Of a DNA stretch of 64,000 nucleotides, positions 44,983-53,399 are shown one piece after another. Below the pieces are notes generated by a model. It was not told the DNA's origin and searched no databases. It worked only from the letters and a program-made list of their open reading frames with translations. Where the stretch lies: the NCBI RefSeq assembly GCF_001028665.1, contig NZ_CP011503.1:2356001-2420000 (forward strand). The letters run 5' to 3'. This stretch comes from Burkholderia pyrrocinia (GTDB taxonomy: Bacteria; Pseudomonadota; Gammaproteobacteria; Burkholderiales; Burkholderiaceae). The first letter of the stretch is position 1. Each line of letters starts with the position of its first letter. The translations under genes and the position numbers were made by a program.

Positions 44983-45143
44983 GAATCGTCTCGATGGCGG
45001 CCCGCGCAAGCCGGCGGCCGGCACGGCGCACCGGTGCGGGCGCAGTGTCGACTGACCGGTGCGCGCCGAGGCCGGTTGCGGGTCTTCATCCCCTATATCG
45101 GCGCGGCGCGCGGAAACTTGAGCGCGCGTGGCGGAGCGTTCGC

Positions 45144-45482
45144 TCAGGCGGGCAGCCAGTGCGGCAGCACGATCCCTTGCCAGAAAAAGAACACCGCGAG
45201 CCCGGCCGCGATCGTCACGAGCGGGCGGCGGGTCGCCGCCGACACGAGCACGGCGGCGAGCGCGCCGACGAGCTGCGGATTGCGCCAGGTCAGCTCGGCC
45301 GTGCCGCCATGCGGCGACACGGTCATCGGCACGATGATCGCGGTCAGCACGGTGACGGGCACGAAGCCGAGCGCGGTTCGCACCAGGGGAGGGAAGGTCA
45401 GCCGTTCGCCGAACAGGAACAGCGTCGTGCGGATCGCGTACGTGATGACGGCCATCCCGAGGATCAGCAGTGCGTAGCTCAC
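45144..45482 (-). CDS. azlD: AzlD-type branched-chain amino acid exporter subunit
   Basis: A 112-residue membrane protein with four hydrophobic segments (LLILGMAVITYAIRTTLFLFG, FVPVTVLTAIIVPMTV, LVGALAAVLVSA, LAVFFFWQGIVLPHWL). It is the small partner of AzlC in export of leucine-type amino acids and analogues. The start is a GTG at 45482 that overlaps the azlC stop by 4 bases (GTGA), which fixes the start and shows translational coupling. Confidence 0.9.
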   Translation of the reverse strand: MSYALLILGMAVITYAIRTTLFLFGERLTFPPLVRTALGFVPVTVLTAIIVPMTVSPHGGTAELTWRNPQLVGALAAVLVSAATRRPLVTIAAGLAVFFFWQGIVLPHWLPA

Positions 45483-46246
45483 GATGCGGTCTCCGTACGC
45501 GAGCCGGCGCGCGCGCGTTCGTGCAGCAACGTGAGTGCGACGCCGATCGCGACGCCGGCGGCGACCGCGCCGAGCAGCCCGAGCTTGTACGGCCAGCCCT
45601 GCCAGAAGTACGCGAGCGTGCCGGCCGTCGCGGCCGCCGCGAAATAGCGCAGCGTGCCGAGTTGCGGGACGACGATCGCGATGAAGGTCGCCGCCATCGC
45701 GAAATCGAGGCCGAGCGACTGCAGGCCCGGGAACGCCGCGCCGAAGCCGATGCCCGCGAGCGTCCAGACCTGCCAGTTCAGGTACATCGCGAGCCCGGAG
45801 CCGAAGAAGTAGTGGGGGCCGATCGTGCCGGGCGGGAAGTGCCGGTAGTGCGCATAGGCGACCGCGAACACCTCGTCGGTCATCAGCGCGCCGAGCGTGG
45901 CGCGCCAGCGCAGCGGCAGGTGCGCGACATAGGGCGCGAGCGTCGCGCTGTACAGCAGGTGGCGCAGGTTCACGATCAGCGTCGTCGCGAGTACGACGAC
46001 AAAGCTCGCGCTGCCCGCGATCAGGCCGAGCGCGATGAACTGTGCGGAGCCCGCGAACACGGCGAGCGACATCAGCCCGCCGTGCCACGCAGCGAGCGGG
46101 CCGCCGCCGACGAGCGTGCCGAAAATCACGCCGAACGGCGCCGCGCCGATCATCATCGGGATCGTGTCGCGCGCGCCGTCGAGCCATTCGTTGAGCGGGC
46201 GGCGAGGGGGCGATGCGGGTGTCGGGTTCAAAGCGTGCTCCTCCAT
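45479..46246 (-). CDS. azlC: AzlC-type branched-chain amino acid exporter subunit
   Basis: A 255-residue inner-membrane protein, AzlC family. Landmarks: IPMMIGAAPFGVIFGTL, FAGSAQFIALGLIAGSAS, NLRHLLYSATLAPYVAHLPLRWRATLGALMTDEVFAVA and SGLAMYLNWQVWTLAGIGFGAAFP. With AzlD it exports branched-chain amino acids. ATG 46246 is used, but GGAGGAG lies inside the first codons, ideally spaced for a TTG at residue 6, so the true start may be 46231. It follows the divergently unlinked AraC-type gene on the same strand by 132 bases; this regulator may control it. Confidence 0.9.
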   Translation of the reverse strand: MEEHALNPTPASPPRRPLNEWLDGARDTIPMMIGAAPFGVIFGTLVGGGPLAAWHGGLMSLAVFAGSAQFIALGLIAGSASFVVVLATTLIVNLRHLLYSATLAPYVAHLPLRWRATLGALMTDEVFAVAYAHYRHFPPGTIGPHYFFGSGLAMYLNWQVWTLAGIGFGAAFPGLQSLGLDFAMAATFIAIVVPQLGTLRYFAAAATAGTLAYFWQGWPYKLGLLGAVAAGVAIGVALTLLHERARAGSRTETAS

Positions 46247-46378
46247 GATCTGGAGGATAGCGGGCCGGTGGTTGGCGGGCTTGTATGTTCTTGCGGTCGC
46301 CGGGGCGGGGCGGATGCATGGGCGCTTGCCCGCAGGGCGGCAAGCGATGGTCGGGAACCGTAAACGGGAAACCGCGTG

Positions 46379-47278
46379 TCAGCTCGCCTGCCAGCGCCCT
46401 GGCGGCACGCCGAACATCCGTTTGAAATGCCGCGTGAAGTGGCTCTGGTCCACGAAGCCGCTGGCCGCGGCGACGTCGGCGACGGGCACGCCCGCGCGCA
46501 GCGGCGCCAGCGCGCGCTGCAAGCGCAACTGGTTGCGCCATGCATGCGGCGGCATGCCGGTCGTACGGGTGAACAGGCGCGCCGCGTGGAACGGCGACAG
46601 GCCGGCTGCTTGCGCCACTTCGTCGAGCGTCACCGCGCTGGTGAGATCGGCGGCGAGCCGCTCGCGCATTGCTTCGACGCGCGGTTCGTCCGCCGCGAGC
46701 GGCGCCGGTCGCGGCAGCGCGTCGGCATGACGCACGATCAGCGTCGACAGCGCGTCGAGCATCGCCGTTTCGGCGGCGAGCGGATCGTAGATGCGCGGTG
46801 CGCCGGCCGCCGGATCGCCGGCCGGCTGCCCGTGCGCATGCGAGGACAGTGCACGCTCGCTGCCGGCTTCCATCATCCGGTGCGCCAGCGCGAGCCGGGC
46901 CGCGAGGTCGGCGTCGCGAATCACGTCGGGGGCAAACCACGGTGCGTCCTGCGGGCGGCCGGCGATCGCACTGGCGAGTTCGCGGATGAATTCGACCGGC
47001 AGGTAGCTGACGCGATAGCACCAGCCTTCGTCGGCCGCGCGCGAGCCCGTATGCACTTCGCCGGGATTGATCACGGGCACGGTGCCGGTTTCGGCGACGT
47101 AGCCGCTGCCGCGATAGGTGAAGCGTTCCGCGCCTTCGAGAATCACGGGAATCGTGTACGCGTCGTGCCAGTGGGGCGCGAACGTGTGGTCGCGATAGGT
47201 AGCCGTGACGAGATCCGCATCCGGCAGCAGCGGCGTGCGCCAGTAGCGTGCGGAGTCTGGGAGACGGGTGGCGGACAT
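46379..47278 (-). CDS. AraC-family transcriptional regulator
   Basis: A 299-residue regulator. The N-terminal cupin-like sensor is HTFAPHWHDAYTIPVILEGAERFTYRGSGYVAETGTVPVINPGEVHTGS, of the AraC_binding type. The C-terminal 100 residues hold two helix-turn-helix motifs (VTLDEVAQAAGLSPFHAARLFTRTTGMPPHAW and VPVADVAAASGFVDQSHFTRHFKRMFGVPPGRW). Position directly upstream of azlCD on the same strand suggests control of amino-acid export, an arrangement common for AzlC exporters. Effector unknown. Confidence 0.9.
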   Translation of the reverse strand: MSATRLPDSARYWRTPLLPDADLVTATYRDHTFAPHWHDAYTIPVILEGAERFTYRGSGYVAETGTVPVINPGEVHTGSRAADEGWCYRVSYLPVEFIRELASAIAGRPQDAPWFAPDVIRDADLAARLALAHRMMEAGSERALSSHAHGQPAGDPAAGAPRIYDPLAAETAMLDALSTLIVRHADALPRPAPLAADEPRVEAMRERLAADLTSAVTLDEVAQAAGLSPFHAARLFTRTTGMPPHAWRNQLRLQRALAPLRAGVPVADVAAASGFVDQSHFTRHFKRMFGVPPGRWQAS

Positions 47279-47340
47279 GATCGGGCGCGGGATCGGTCGA
47301 ACCGACAGTGTATCGCTCGCGCGCCCGGCGGGTGCGGGCT

Positions 47341-47826
47341 TTACTTGACCGGAATCGTCGTGCCGGCCGGCATCGGCACCGCGGTGACGGCGTTCTTCGG
47401 GCTGCCGCTGACGATGCGGTCGCTGTAGGTCAGGTAGACCAGCGTATTGCGCTTCTTGTCGACTACGCGCACGACGTGCAGCGTCTTGAAGATGAACGAC
47501 ATGCGCTCGCTGAACACGTCGGTCTGCTGCTTGAGCGGTTCCTTGAAACTGATCGTGCCGACCTGCCGGCATGCGATCGACGCTTCGCTCGGATCCTCGG
47601 CGACGCCGAGCGTGCCCTTGATGCCGCCCGTGCGTGCGCGGGACACGTAGCAGGTCACGCCGTTCACGACCGGATCGTCGTACGCCTCGACGACGACGCG
47701 GTCGGAGCCCGTTACGCGGAAATGGGTGTTGACGCTGCCGACTTCCTCCGCGTGCGCGAGCGGCGCGGTGGCGAAAACGGAGAGCAGGAGGGCGACGGGT
47801 GTGGCGCGGAGGAGGCGGTGCTTCAT
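47341..47826 (-). CDS. CreA family exported protein
   Basis: A 161-residue periplasmic protein. The signal peptide ([14 protein letters not shown]) is followed by [64 protein letters not shown], which is the CreA domain (PF05981). CreA-like proteins have no established role. The two cysteines in CYVSRA and ACRQV probably form a disulfide. Located between the AraC regulator and the tRNA genes. Confidence 0.88.
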   Translation of the reverse strand: MKHRLLRATPVALLLSVFATAPLAHAEEVGSVNTHFRVTGSDRVVVEAYDDPVVNGVTCYVSRARTGGIKGTLGVAEDPSEASIACRQVGTISFKEPLKQQTDVFSERMSFIFKTLHVVRVVDKKRNTLVYLTYSDRIVSGSPKNAVTAVPMPAGTTIPVK

Positions 47827-47910
47827 CGACGGAACCGGATGCGAATGCGGGACAGAGACTCTAGCATGCGCGGGGCCGGGCCGCGAAAACGCGACAGGGC
47901 GGCCGGAAAA

Positions 47911-47939
47911 ACAAAAGGCCCGTCGAATGACGGGCCTTT
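47911..47939 (-). terminator. terminator after the downstream tRNA-Asn
   Basis: AAAGGCCCGTC (47914-47924), loop GAAT, GACGGGCCTTT (47929-47939) form an 11-bp perfect stem. On the minus strand TTTTGT follows. A near copy lies after the other tRNA. Confidence 0.85.
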
Positions 47940-47946
47940 CGCTGTC

Positions 47947-48022
47947 TGGCTCCCCGACCTGGGCTCGAACCAGGGACCTACGGATTAACAGTCCGGCGCT
48001 CTACCGACTGAGCTATCGGGGA
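47947..48022 (-). tRNA. tRNA-Asn (GTT), second copy in transcription order
   Basis: A 76-base cloverleaf with encoded CCA. Acceptor TCCCCGA pairs with TCGGGGA, the D-arm has AGCTCAGTCGGTAGAGC, the anticodon stem-loop CGGACTGTTAATCCG reads GTT (Asn), and the T-arm has GGTTCGAGCC. Identical over its length to the other copy at 48094-48169. Confidence 0.98.
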
Positions 48023-48055
48023 ATAAATCGGTACATCTGCGTGTTTGGTTACCAG

Positions 48056-48086
48056 CAAAAAGCCCGTCCACTTTCAACGGGCCTTT
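48056..48086 (-). terminator. hairpin between the two tRNA-Asn genes
   Basis: GCCCGT (48062-48067) and ACGGGC (48077-48082) with a 9-base loop; five T follow on the minus strand. It shares AAAGGCCCGT and ACGGGC with the hairpin after the other tRNA, so the duplicated unit included the terminator. Confidence 0.78.
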
Positions 48087-48093
48087 GCGTTTT

Positions 48094-48169
48094 TGGCTCC
48101 CCGACCTGGGCTCGAACCAGGGACCTACGGATTAACAGTCCGGCGCTCTACCGACTGAGCTATCGGGGA
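48094..48169 (-). tRNA. tRNA-Asn (GTT), first copy in transcription order
   Basis: Same 76-base sequence with anticodon GTT and encoded CCA. Only 71 bases separate it from the second copy; those bases hold the hairpin above. No integrase or partial att duplicate is found on either side. Confidence 0.98.
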
Positions 48170-48266
48170 ACAAACAGCAGAGAAACGAGATTATATGGAG
48201 TGTCGGCTAACCCGTCAACCCCCTTTGGGGCGCGCCGCACAAAAAATTTCTGCGGCCGCCGCGCGA

Positions 48267-48590
48267 TCAGCGCTCGAGCAGGTGCAGCTTGTCCTGCACG
48301 TCCTTCCACTCGTCCGCGTCGGCCGGTGCCGGCTTGGTCTTCGTGATCGACGGCCAGCCCTTTGCCAGCTCGGCATTCAGCTCGGTGAACTGCTGCTGGT
48401 CGCCCGGAACGTCTTCTTCGGCATAGATCGCATTGGTCGGGCACTCGGCGACGCACACGGCGCAGTCGATGCACTCGTCCGGATCGATGGCGAGAAAGTT
48501 GGGACCTTCACGGAAGCAATCCACCGGGCACACATCCACGCAGTCCGTGTATTTGCACTTGATGCAGCCTTCGGTCACAACGTGAGTCAT
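48267..48590 (-). CDS. fdxA: 7Fe ferredoxin FdxA
   Basis: A 107-residue ferredoxin with one 3Fe-4S and one 4Fe-4S cluster, very like Azotobacter FdI. The N-terminal motif [21 protein letters not shown] gives Cys9 and Cys17 for the 3Fe cluster, plus Cys21. [14 protein letters not shown] gives Cys40, 43 and 46 for the 4Fe cluster and the remaining 3Fe ligand. ATG 48590 has CAGGAGCG upstream. The first 24 in-frame codons upstream are not part of the family. Electron partners are unknown. Confidence 0.94.
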   Translation of the reverse strand: MTHVVTEGCIKCKYTDCVDVCPVDCFREGPNFLAIDPDECIDCAVCVAECPTNAIYAEEDVPGDQQQFTELNAELAKGWPSITKTKPAPADADEWKDVQDKLHLLER

Positions 48591-48903
48591 TAAAACGCTC
48601 CTGCTTGGCGGTATATATGGGGTGGCGTTTGCGCCAAAAGCGGCATTGTAACTGAAGCGCAAAACCCGTATGGCGTGGTCGGCTTTCCGGCTTATATCGT
48701 TTCGTGATTAGTTTATGGGCACCTGCCCGGGAGGCCCGCCGAGGGGCACGCAAAGGGGCACACGTATACGGGGCGCCGGCGTGACGGGGCAGGGCGGCAG
48801 GCGGTTTCACGATGGTCGGGCCCGCATTCGGGTAACATGGCCGACAGACCGGGCGGCGCGCTGTGCGCCGGGGCCCTGTCACGATATTGGCGGTGCCGCA
48901 ATC
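48591..48903. promoter_or_regulatory. 313-base divergent intergenic region fdxA / pncB
   Basis: On the minus strand, TACAAT (48645-48650) is a possible fdxA -10. On the plus strand, GGTAACATGG near 48832-48841 contains a TAACAT-like -10 for pncB. A short GGCGTTTGCGCC inverted repeat lies near 48624-48635. No riboswitch or clear NadR-type site is recognised. Confidence 0.35.
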
Positions 48904-50103
48904 ATGATCATCACTTCGCTGCTCGACACGGATCTCTACAAGTTCACGATGATGCAGGTCGTCCTGCATCACTTCCCGGCCGCAAACGTCGAATACCGTT
49001 TCAAGTGTCGCACACAGGGCGTCGATCTCGTGCCGTACATCGACGAGATCCGCGACGAGGTGCGCGGCCTGTGCTCGCTGCGTTTTTCCGACGTCGAACT
49101 CGACTACCTGCGGCGGATGCGCTTCATCAAGAGCGATTTCGTCGACTTCCTCGCGTTGTTCCACCTGAACGAGAAGTACATCTCGATCACGCCTTCGCCG
49201 AAGGGCAACGGCGAGATCGACATCGAGATCGCGGGGCCGTGGCTGCATACGATCCTGTTCGAGATCCCGGTGCTCGCGATCGTCAACGAGGTCTATTTCC
49301 GCAACACGCAGCGCGAGCCCGACTATCGCGAAGGCCGCGAGCGGCTGCGCGACAAGATCAAGCTGCTCGGCGCGAAGCCCGAGTTCGCCGACTGCAAGAT
49401 CGCCGACTACGGCACGCGCCGGCGCTTCTCGAAGGTCTGGCACGAGGAAGTCGCGCTCACGCTGCGCGACGGCCTCGGCCCGCAGTTCGCGGGCACGAGC
49501 AACGTGCTGTACGCGATGAAGCACGACATCACGCCGCTCGGCACGATGGCTCACGAGTACCTGCAGGCGTGCCAGGCGCTCGGCCCGAGGTTGCGCGACT
49601 CGCAGATCTACGGCTTCGAGATGTGGGCGAAGGAATACCGCGGCGACCTCGGGATCGCGCTGTCGGACGTCTACGGGATGGATGCGTTCCTGAACGACTT
49701 CGACATGTACTTCTGCAAGCTGTTCGACGGCGCGCGCCACGATTCGGGCGATCCGTTCGACTGGGGCGAGCGGATGCTGCGCCACTACGAGGCGAACCGG
49801 TGCGATCCGCGCACGAAGGTGCTCGTGTTCTCGGACGCGCTCGACATCCCGAAGGTCATGCAGTTGTACGAACGGTTCCGCGGCCGCTGCAAGCTCGCGT
49901 TCGGCGTCGGCACGAATCTCACCAACGACCTCGGCTACGTGCCGCTGCAGATCGTGATCAAGATGGTGCGCTGCAACGGCCAGCCGGTCGCGAAGCTGTC
50001 GGATTCGCCGGGCAAGAGCATGTGCGACGACAAGGCGTATCTCGCGTACCTGCGCCAGGTGTTCGGCATCGCGCAGCCGGTCGAGGAAGACGCGTCGAAG
50101 TGA
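48904..50103 (+). CDS. pncB: nicotinate phosphoribosyltransferase
   Basis: Makes nicotinate mononucleotide from nicotinate and PRPP in NAD salvage. The 399 residues begin [36 protein letters not shown], the family signature. Active-site loops are [48 protein letters not shown] (with the histidine that is phosphorylated in this family), [15 protein letters not shown] and [22 protein letters not shown] 48904 gives the exact family start. An LUD-domain gene follows 88 bases later. Confidence 0.96.
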   Translation: MIITSLLDTDLYKFTMMQVVLHHFPAANVEYRFKCRTQGVDLVPYIDEIRDEVRGLCSLRFSDVELDYLRRMRFIKSDFVDFLALFHLNEKYISITPSPKGNGEIDIEIAGPWLHTILFEIPVLAIVNEVYFRNTQREPDYREGRERLRDKIKLLGAKPEFADCKIADYGTRRRFSKVWHEEVALTLRDGLGPQFAGTSNVLYAMKHDITPLGTMAHEYLQACQALGPRLRDSQIYGFEMWAKEYRGDLGIALSDVYGMDAFLNDFDMYFCKLFDGARHDSGDPFDWGERMLRHYEANRCDPRTKVLVFSDALDIPKVMQLYERFRGRCKLAFGVGTNLTNDLGYVPLQIVIKMVRCNGQPVAKLSDSPGKSMCDDKAYLAYLRQVFGIAQPVEEDASK

Positions 50104-50191
50104 GCGTCGGCCGTTCGGTCGAAGGTGCGTGGCAGCAGGGGCGGCCGGTATAATCCGACGGTATTGCACGCCAACGTCACGAGGACCGTTC

Positions 50192-50854
50192 ATGGACACT
50201 TCTGCTGCCCGTCGCCAGATCCTCGCGCGCATTCGCGCAGCGCAAGGGCGCGCGGCCGAGCCCGATGCAGCGGAGCGCGACGGCGTCACCGATTATCTCG
50301 CCCGTCGTCCGCAGGGCCCGCGCCCGCCGGCGCCGGCCGATCTCGTCGCCGCATTCGTCGACGAGGCGGCACGCCTGTCGACGACGGTCGACGAAGTCGC
50401 GACGCTCGCCGACGCACCGGCCGCCGCTGCCCGCTATCTTTCCGCCCACGGCCTGCCGACGCAGGCCGTCGCATGGCGCACGCTGGCCGATCTCGACTGG
50501 GCCGGCGCCGGCCTGTCGGTCGAGTGCCGCAAGCCGCGCGACGGCGATCTCGTCGGCCTCACGGGCTGCTTTTGCGCGACCGCCGAAACGGGTTCGCTGG
50601 TGCTGCTGTCCGGTCCCGATACCTACGCGTCGGCCGGCCTGCTGCCGGAGACGCACATCGCGATCGTGCCCGCGTCGCGGATCGTCGCCGGTCATGAAGA
50701 CGCGTTCGCGCTGATCCGTGCGGAGCGCGGCGAATTGCCGCGCGCGGTCAATTTCGTGTCGGGCCCGTCGCGCACGGGCGACATCGAGCAGACCATCGTA
50801 CTGGGCGCGCACGGCCCGTACCGCGTGCACGCGATCGTCGTACGGGGCGCATGA
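50192..50854 (+). CDS. LutC-type LUD-domain protein (orphan)
   Basis: A 220-residue LUD (LutC/YkgG) protein. In lactate-utilisation complexes LutA, LutB and LutC work together. Here the C-terminal LUD core is GDLVGLTGCFCATAETGSLVLLSGPDTYASAGLLPETHIAIVPASRIVAGHEDAFALIR and VNFVSGPSRTGDIEQTIVLGAHGPYRVHAIVV. No lutA or lutB gene is next to it, which is unusual for the family. ATG 50192 has GAGGA upstream. It may belong with pncB or nhaD; function without partners is unclear. Confidence 0.85.
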   Translation: MDTSAARRQILARIRAAQGRAAEPDAAERDGVTDYLARRPQGPRPPAPADLVAAFVDEAARLSTTVDEVATLADAPAAAARYLSAHGLPTQAVAWRTLADLDWAGAGLSVECRKPRDGDLVGLTGCFCATAETGSLVLLSGPDTYASAGLLPETHIAIVPASRIVAGHEDAFALIRAERGELPRAVNFVSGPSRTGDIEQTIVLGAHGPYRVHAIVVRGA

Positions 50855-50897
50855 CGCGCCCGCCGCATCCACTATCACTCGAACAAGGAAGTTCTGC

Positions 50898-52328
50898 ATG
50901 AAACGACATGCCGCCTGGGCGGGCATGGCGTCGGGAGTCGCGCTTGGCGCCGTTCCCGCGCTTGCATCGGCCGCAACGCTCGACGGTGCCACGCTGTCTG
51001 CCCTCTGGGGCATCCCGTTTGCCGGGATCCTGCTGTCCATCGCACTGTTTCCGCTCGTCGCCCCCGTGTTCTGGCATCACCACTTCGGCAAGATTGCAGC
51101 CGGGTGGGCAGTCGTGTTCCTGATCCCGTTCGCGTTCGCATTCGGCGCGGGCACCGCGTTCGGCACGCTCGTGCATGCGCTGCTCGAGGAATACATTCCG
51201 TTCATCGTGCTGCTCACCGCGCTCTATACGGTGGCAGGCGGCATCTGCGTGAACGGCAACCTGCACGGATCGCCGAAGCTGAATACCGCGATCCTCGCGC
51301 TCGGCACGCTGCTCGCGAGCGTGATGGGCACGACGGGCGCCGCGATGCTGCTGATCCGGCCGCTGCTGCGCGCGAACGACAACCGCAAGCATGTCGTGCA
51401 CGTCGTGATTTTCTTCATCTTCCTCGTCGCGAACGCGGGCGGCTCGCTGTCGCCGCTCGGCGATCCGCCGCTGTTCCTCGGGTTCCTGAACGGCGTGAGC
51501 TTCTTCTGGACGACGACCCATCTCGCGCTGCCGATGCTGTTCATCTGCGTCGTGCTGCTGGCGCTGTTCTTCGTGCTCGACACGTATTTCTACCGGAAGG
51601 GCGGCGAGGAGCGGCCGGCCGCGCTCGATCCGACGCCCGACGGCGCGGCGCTGTCGATCGACGGCAAGATCAACTTCGTGCTGCTCGCGGCCGTGGTCGC
51701 GCTCGTGCTGATGAGCGGCATCTGGAAGCCGGGCATCACGTTCGACGTGTGGGGCACGCACGTCGCGCTGCAGAACCTCGCGCGCGACGTCGCGCTCGTG
51801 GTCGTGACGCTCGCGTCGCTCGCGCTGACGCCGCGTTCGGCGCGCGAAGGCAACGCGTTCAACTGGGCGCCGATCGAGGAGGTCGCGAAGCTGTTCGCGG
51901 GGATCTTCGTGACGATCGCGCCGGTGATCGTGATCCTGCGTGCAGGCGCGGACGGCGCGTTCGCGCAGATCGTCCATCTCGTCACGGGGCCGGACGGCAC
52001 GCCGATCGACGCGATGTACTTCTGGGCGACGGGCCTGCTGTCGTCGTTCCTCGACAATGCGCCGACCTATCTGGTGTTCTTCAACCTCGCGGGCGGCGAT
52101 GCGCAGACGCTGATGACGACGGGCGCGTCGACGCTCGCCGCGATTTCCGCGGGCGCGGTGTTCATGGGCGCGAACAGCTATATCGGCAACGCGCCGAACT
52201 TCATGGTGAAGGCGATCGCGGAGTCGCGCGGCGTGAAGATGCCGAGCTTCTTCGCGTACCTCGGCTGGGCGCTCGTCATCCTGGTGCCGGTGTTCCTGCT
52301 GACGTCGCTGATCTTCTTCCCGGCGTAA
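50898..52328 (+). CDS. NhaD-type Na+/H+ antiporter
   Basis: A 476-residue membrane protein of the NhaD / ion-transporter superfamily. An N-terminal signal-like segment (GMASGVALGAVPALASA) is followed by about twelve helices. Family motifs are NGNLHGSPKLNTAILALGTLLASVMGTTGAAMLLIRPLLRAN, NAGGSLSPLGDPPLFLGFLNGVSFFW, SSFLDNAPTYLVFFNLAG and ISAGAVFMGANSYIGNAPNFMVKAIAE; the last two carry the conserved Asn/Asp transport residues. Probably exports Na+ in exchange for H+. The LUD gene ends 43 bases upstream, so they may share a transcript. Confidence 0.87.
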   Translation: MKRHAAWAGMASGVALGAVPALASAATLDGATLSALWGIPFAGILLSIALFPLVAPVFWHHHFGKIAAGWAVVFLIPFAFAFGAGTAFGTLVHALLEEYIPFIVLLTALYTVAGGICVNGNLHGSPKLNTAILALGTLLASVMGTTGAAMLLIRPLLRANDNRKHVVHVVIFFIFLVANAGGSLSPLGDPPLFLGFLNGVSFFWTTTHLALPMLFICVVLLALFFVLDTYFYRKGGEERPAALDPTPDGAALSIDGKINFVLLAAVVALVLMSGIWKPGITFDVWGTHVALQNLARDVALVVVTLASLALTPRSAREGNAFNWAPIEEVAKLFAGIFVTIAPVIVILRAGADGAFAQIVHLVTGPDGTPIDAMYFWATGLLSSFLDNAPTYLVFFNLAGGDAQTLMTTGASTLAAISAGAVFMGANSYIGNAPNFMVKAIAESRGVKMPSFFAYLGWALVILVPVFLLTSLIFFPA

Positions 52329-52409
52329 CCTGACAACTTTCAACCAAGCGCGGGCGATCCCGGCGGCGCGATGCGCACCGCGATCGGCCTGCGGCATACG
52401 GAGATGGCG

Positions 52410-53399
52410 ATGCAGAAGATCCTGGTCGCGCGTCCGATCTTTCCGGACGTGATCGAACGGCTCAAGCAGTATTTCGAAGTCGACTGGAACAACGGCGACG
52501 CGCTTGCTCCCGATGCGCTCGCCGCGCGACTGGCCGACAAGGACGGCGCGCTGACGGCCGGCGACCCGGTCGGTGCGGCGGCGCTCGCGGCGGCGCCGCG
52601 CCTGCGCGTCGTGTCGAACATGGCGGTCGGCTACAACAACTTCGACATGGCCGCGTTCAACGCGGCGAACGTGCTCGGCACCAACACGCCCGACGTGCTG
52701 AACGAGTCGACCGCCGATTTCGGCTGGGCGCTGATGATGGCCGCCGCGCGCCGGATCGCCGAATCGGAGCACTGGCTGCGCGCCGGCCACTGGCAGAAGT
52801 GGGCATACGACGGTTTCCTCGGCACCGATATTTACGGTTCGACGCTCGGCATCATCGGGATGGGCCGCATCGGCCAGGCGCTCGCGCGCCGCGCGCGCGG
52901 CTTCGGGATGCAGGTGATCTATCACAACCGGTCGCGGGTCGCGCCCGAGATCGAGGCCGAGCTGAACGCCGAATACGTGTCGAAGGATGCGCTGCTCGCG
53001 CGTGCCGATCACGTCGTGCTCGTGCTGCCGTACACGAAGGAGAACCATCACACGATCGGCGCGGCCGAACTCGCGAAGATGAAACCCACCGCGACGCTGA
53101 CCAACATCGCGCGCGGCGGGATCGTCGACGACGCGGCGCTGGCCGTCGCGCTGCGCGACGGAGCGATCGCCGCGGCCGGCCTCGACGTGTACGAAGGCGA
53201 GCCGACCGTGCATCCGGCGCTGCTCGAGGTGCCTAACGTCGTGCTGACGCCGCATATCGCAAGCGCGACCGAAAAGACGCGCCGCGCGATGGCGAACCTC
53301 GCCGCCGACAACCTCATCGCCGCGCTCGGCGAGGGCCCGCGCGCCGGGCAGCCGCCGAATCCGATCAACCCTGACGTGATCGGGAAGCCGCGCGCATGA
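52410..53399 (+). CDS. 2-hydroxyacid dehydrogenase (glyoxylate/hydroxypyruvate reductase type)
   Basis: NAD(P)-dependent D-2-hydroxyacid dehydrogenase, 329 residues. The Rossmann motif is GMGRIG (residues 150-155). The catalytic triad is Arg235 (NIARGG), Glu264 (VYEGEP) and His282 (LTPHIASAT). Similar to GhrB and 2-ketogluconate reductase, which reduce glyoxylate, hydroxypyruvate or 2-keto-gluconate. ATG 52410 is preferred, since GGAG lies six bases before it; ATG at 52404 or 52371 would add residues outside the family. Its stop overlaps the rmuC start (ATGA). Confidence 0.92.
   Translation: MQKILVARPIFPDVIERLKQYFEVDWNNGDALAPDALAARLADKDGALTAGDPVGAAALAAAPRLRVVSNMAVGYNNFDMAAFNAANVLGTNTPDVLNESTADFGWALMMAAARRIAESEHWLRAGHWQKWAYDGFLGTDIYGSTLGIIGMGRIGQALARRARGFGMQVIYHNRSRVAPEIEAELNAEYVSKDALLARADHVVLVLPYTKENHHTIGAAELAKMKPTATLTNIARGGIVDDAALAVALRDGAIAAAGLDVYEGEPTVHPALLEVPNVVLTPHIASATEKTRRAMANLAADNLIAALGEGPRAGQPPNPINPDVIGKPRA

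Noticed and set aside
45144..47021. Possible 625-residue fusion of AzlD with upstream sequence
   Set aside because: The frame upstream of the azlD GTG is out of frame with azlC and simply lacks stops; the 4-base GTGA overlap shows separate genes.
47947..48169. tRNA-associated genomic island or att site
   Set aside because: Both tRNAs are complete with CCA, both flanks are core genes, and no integrase or partial tRNA repeat is present.
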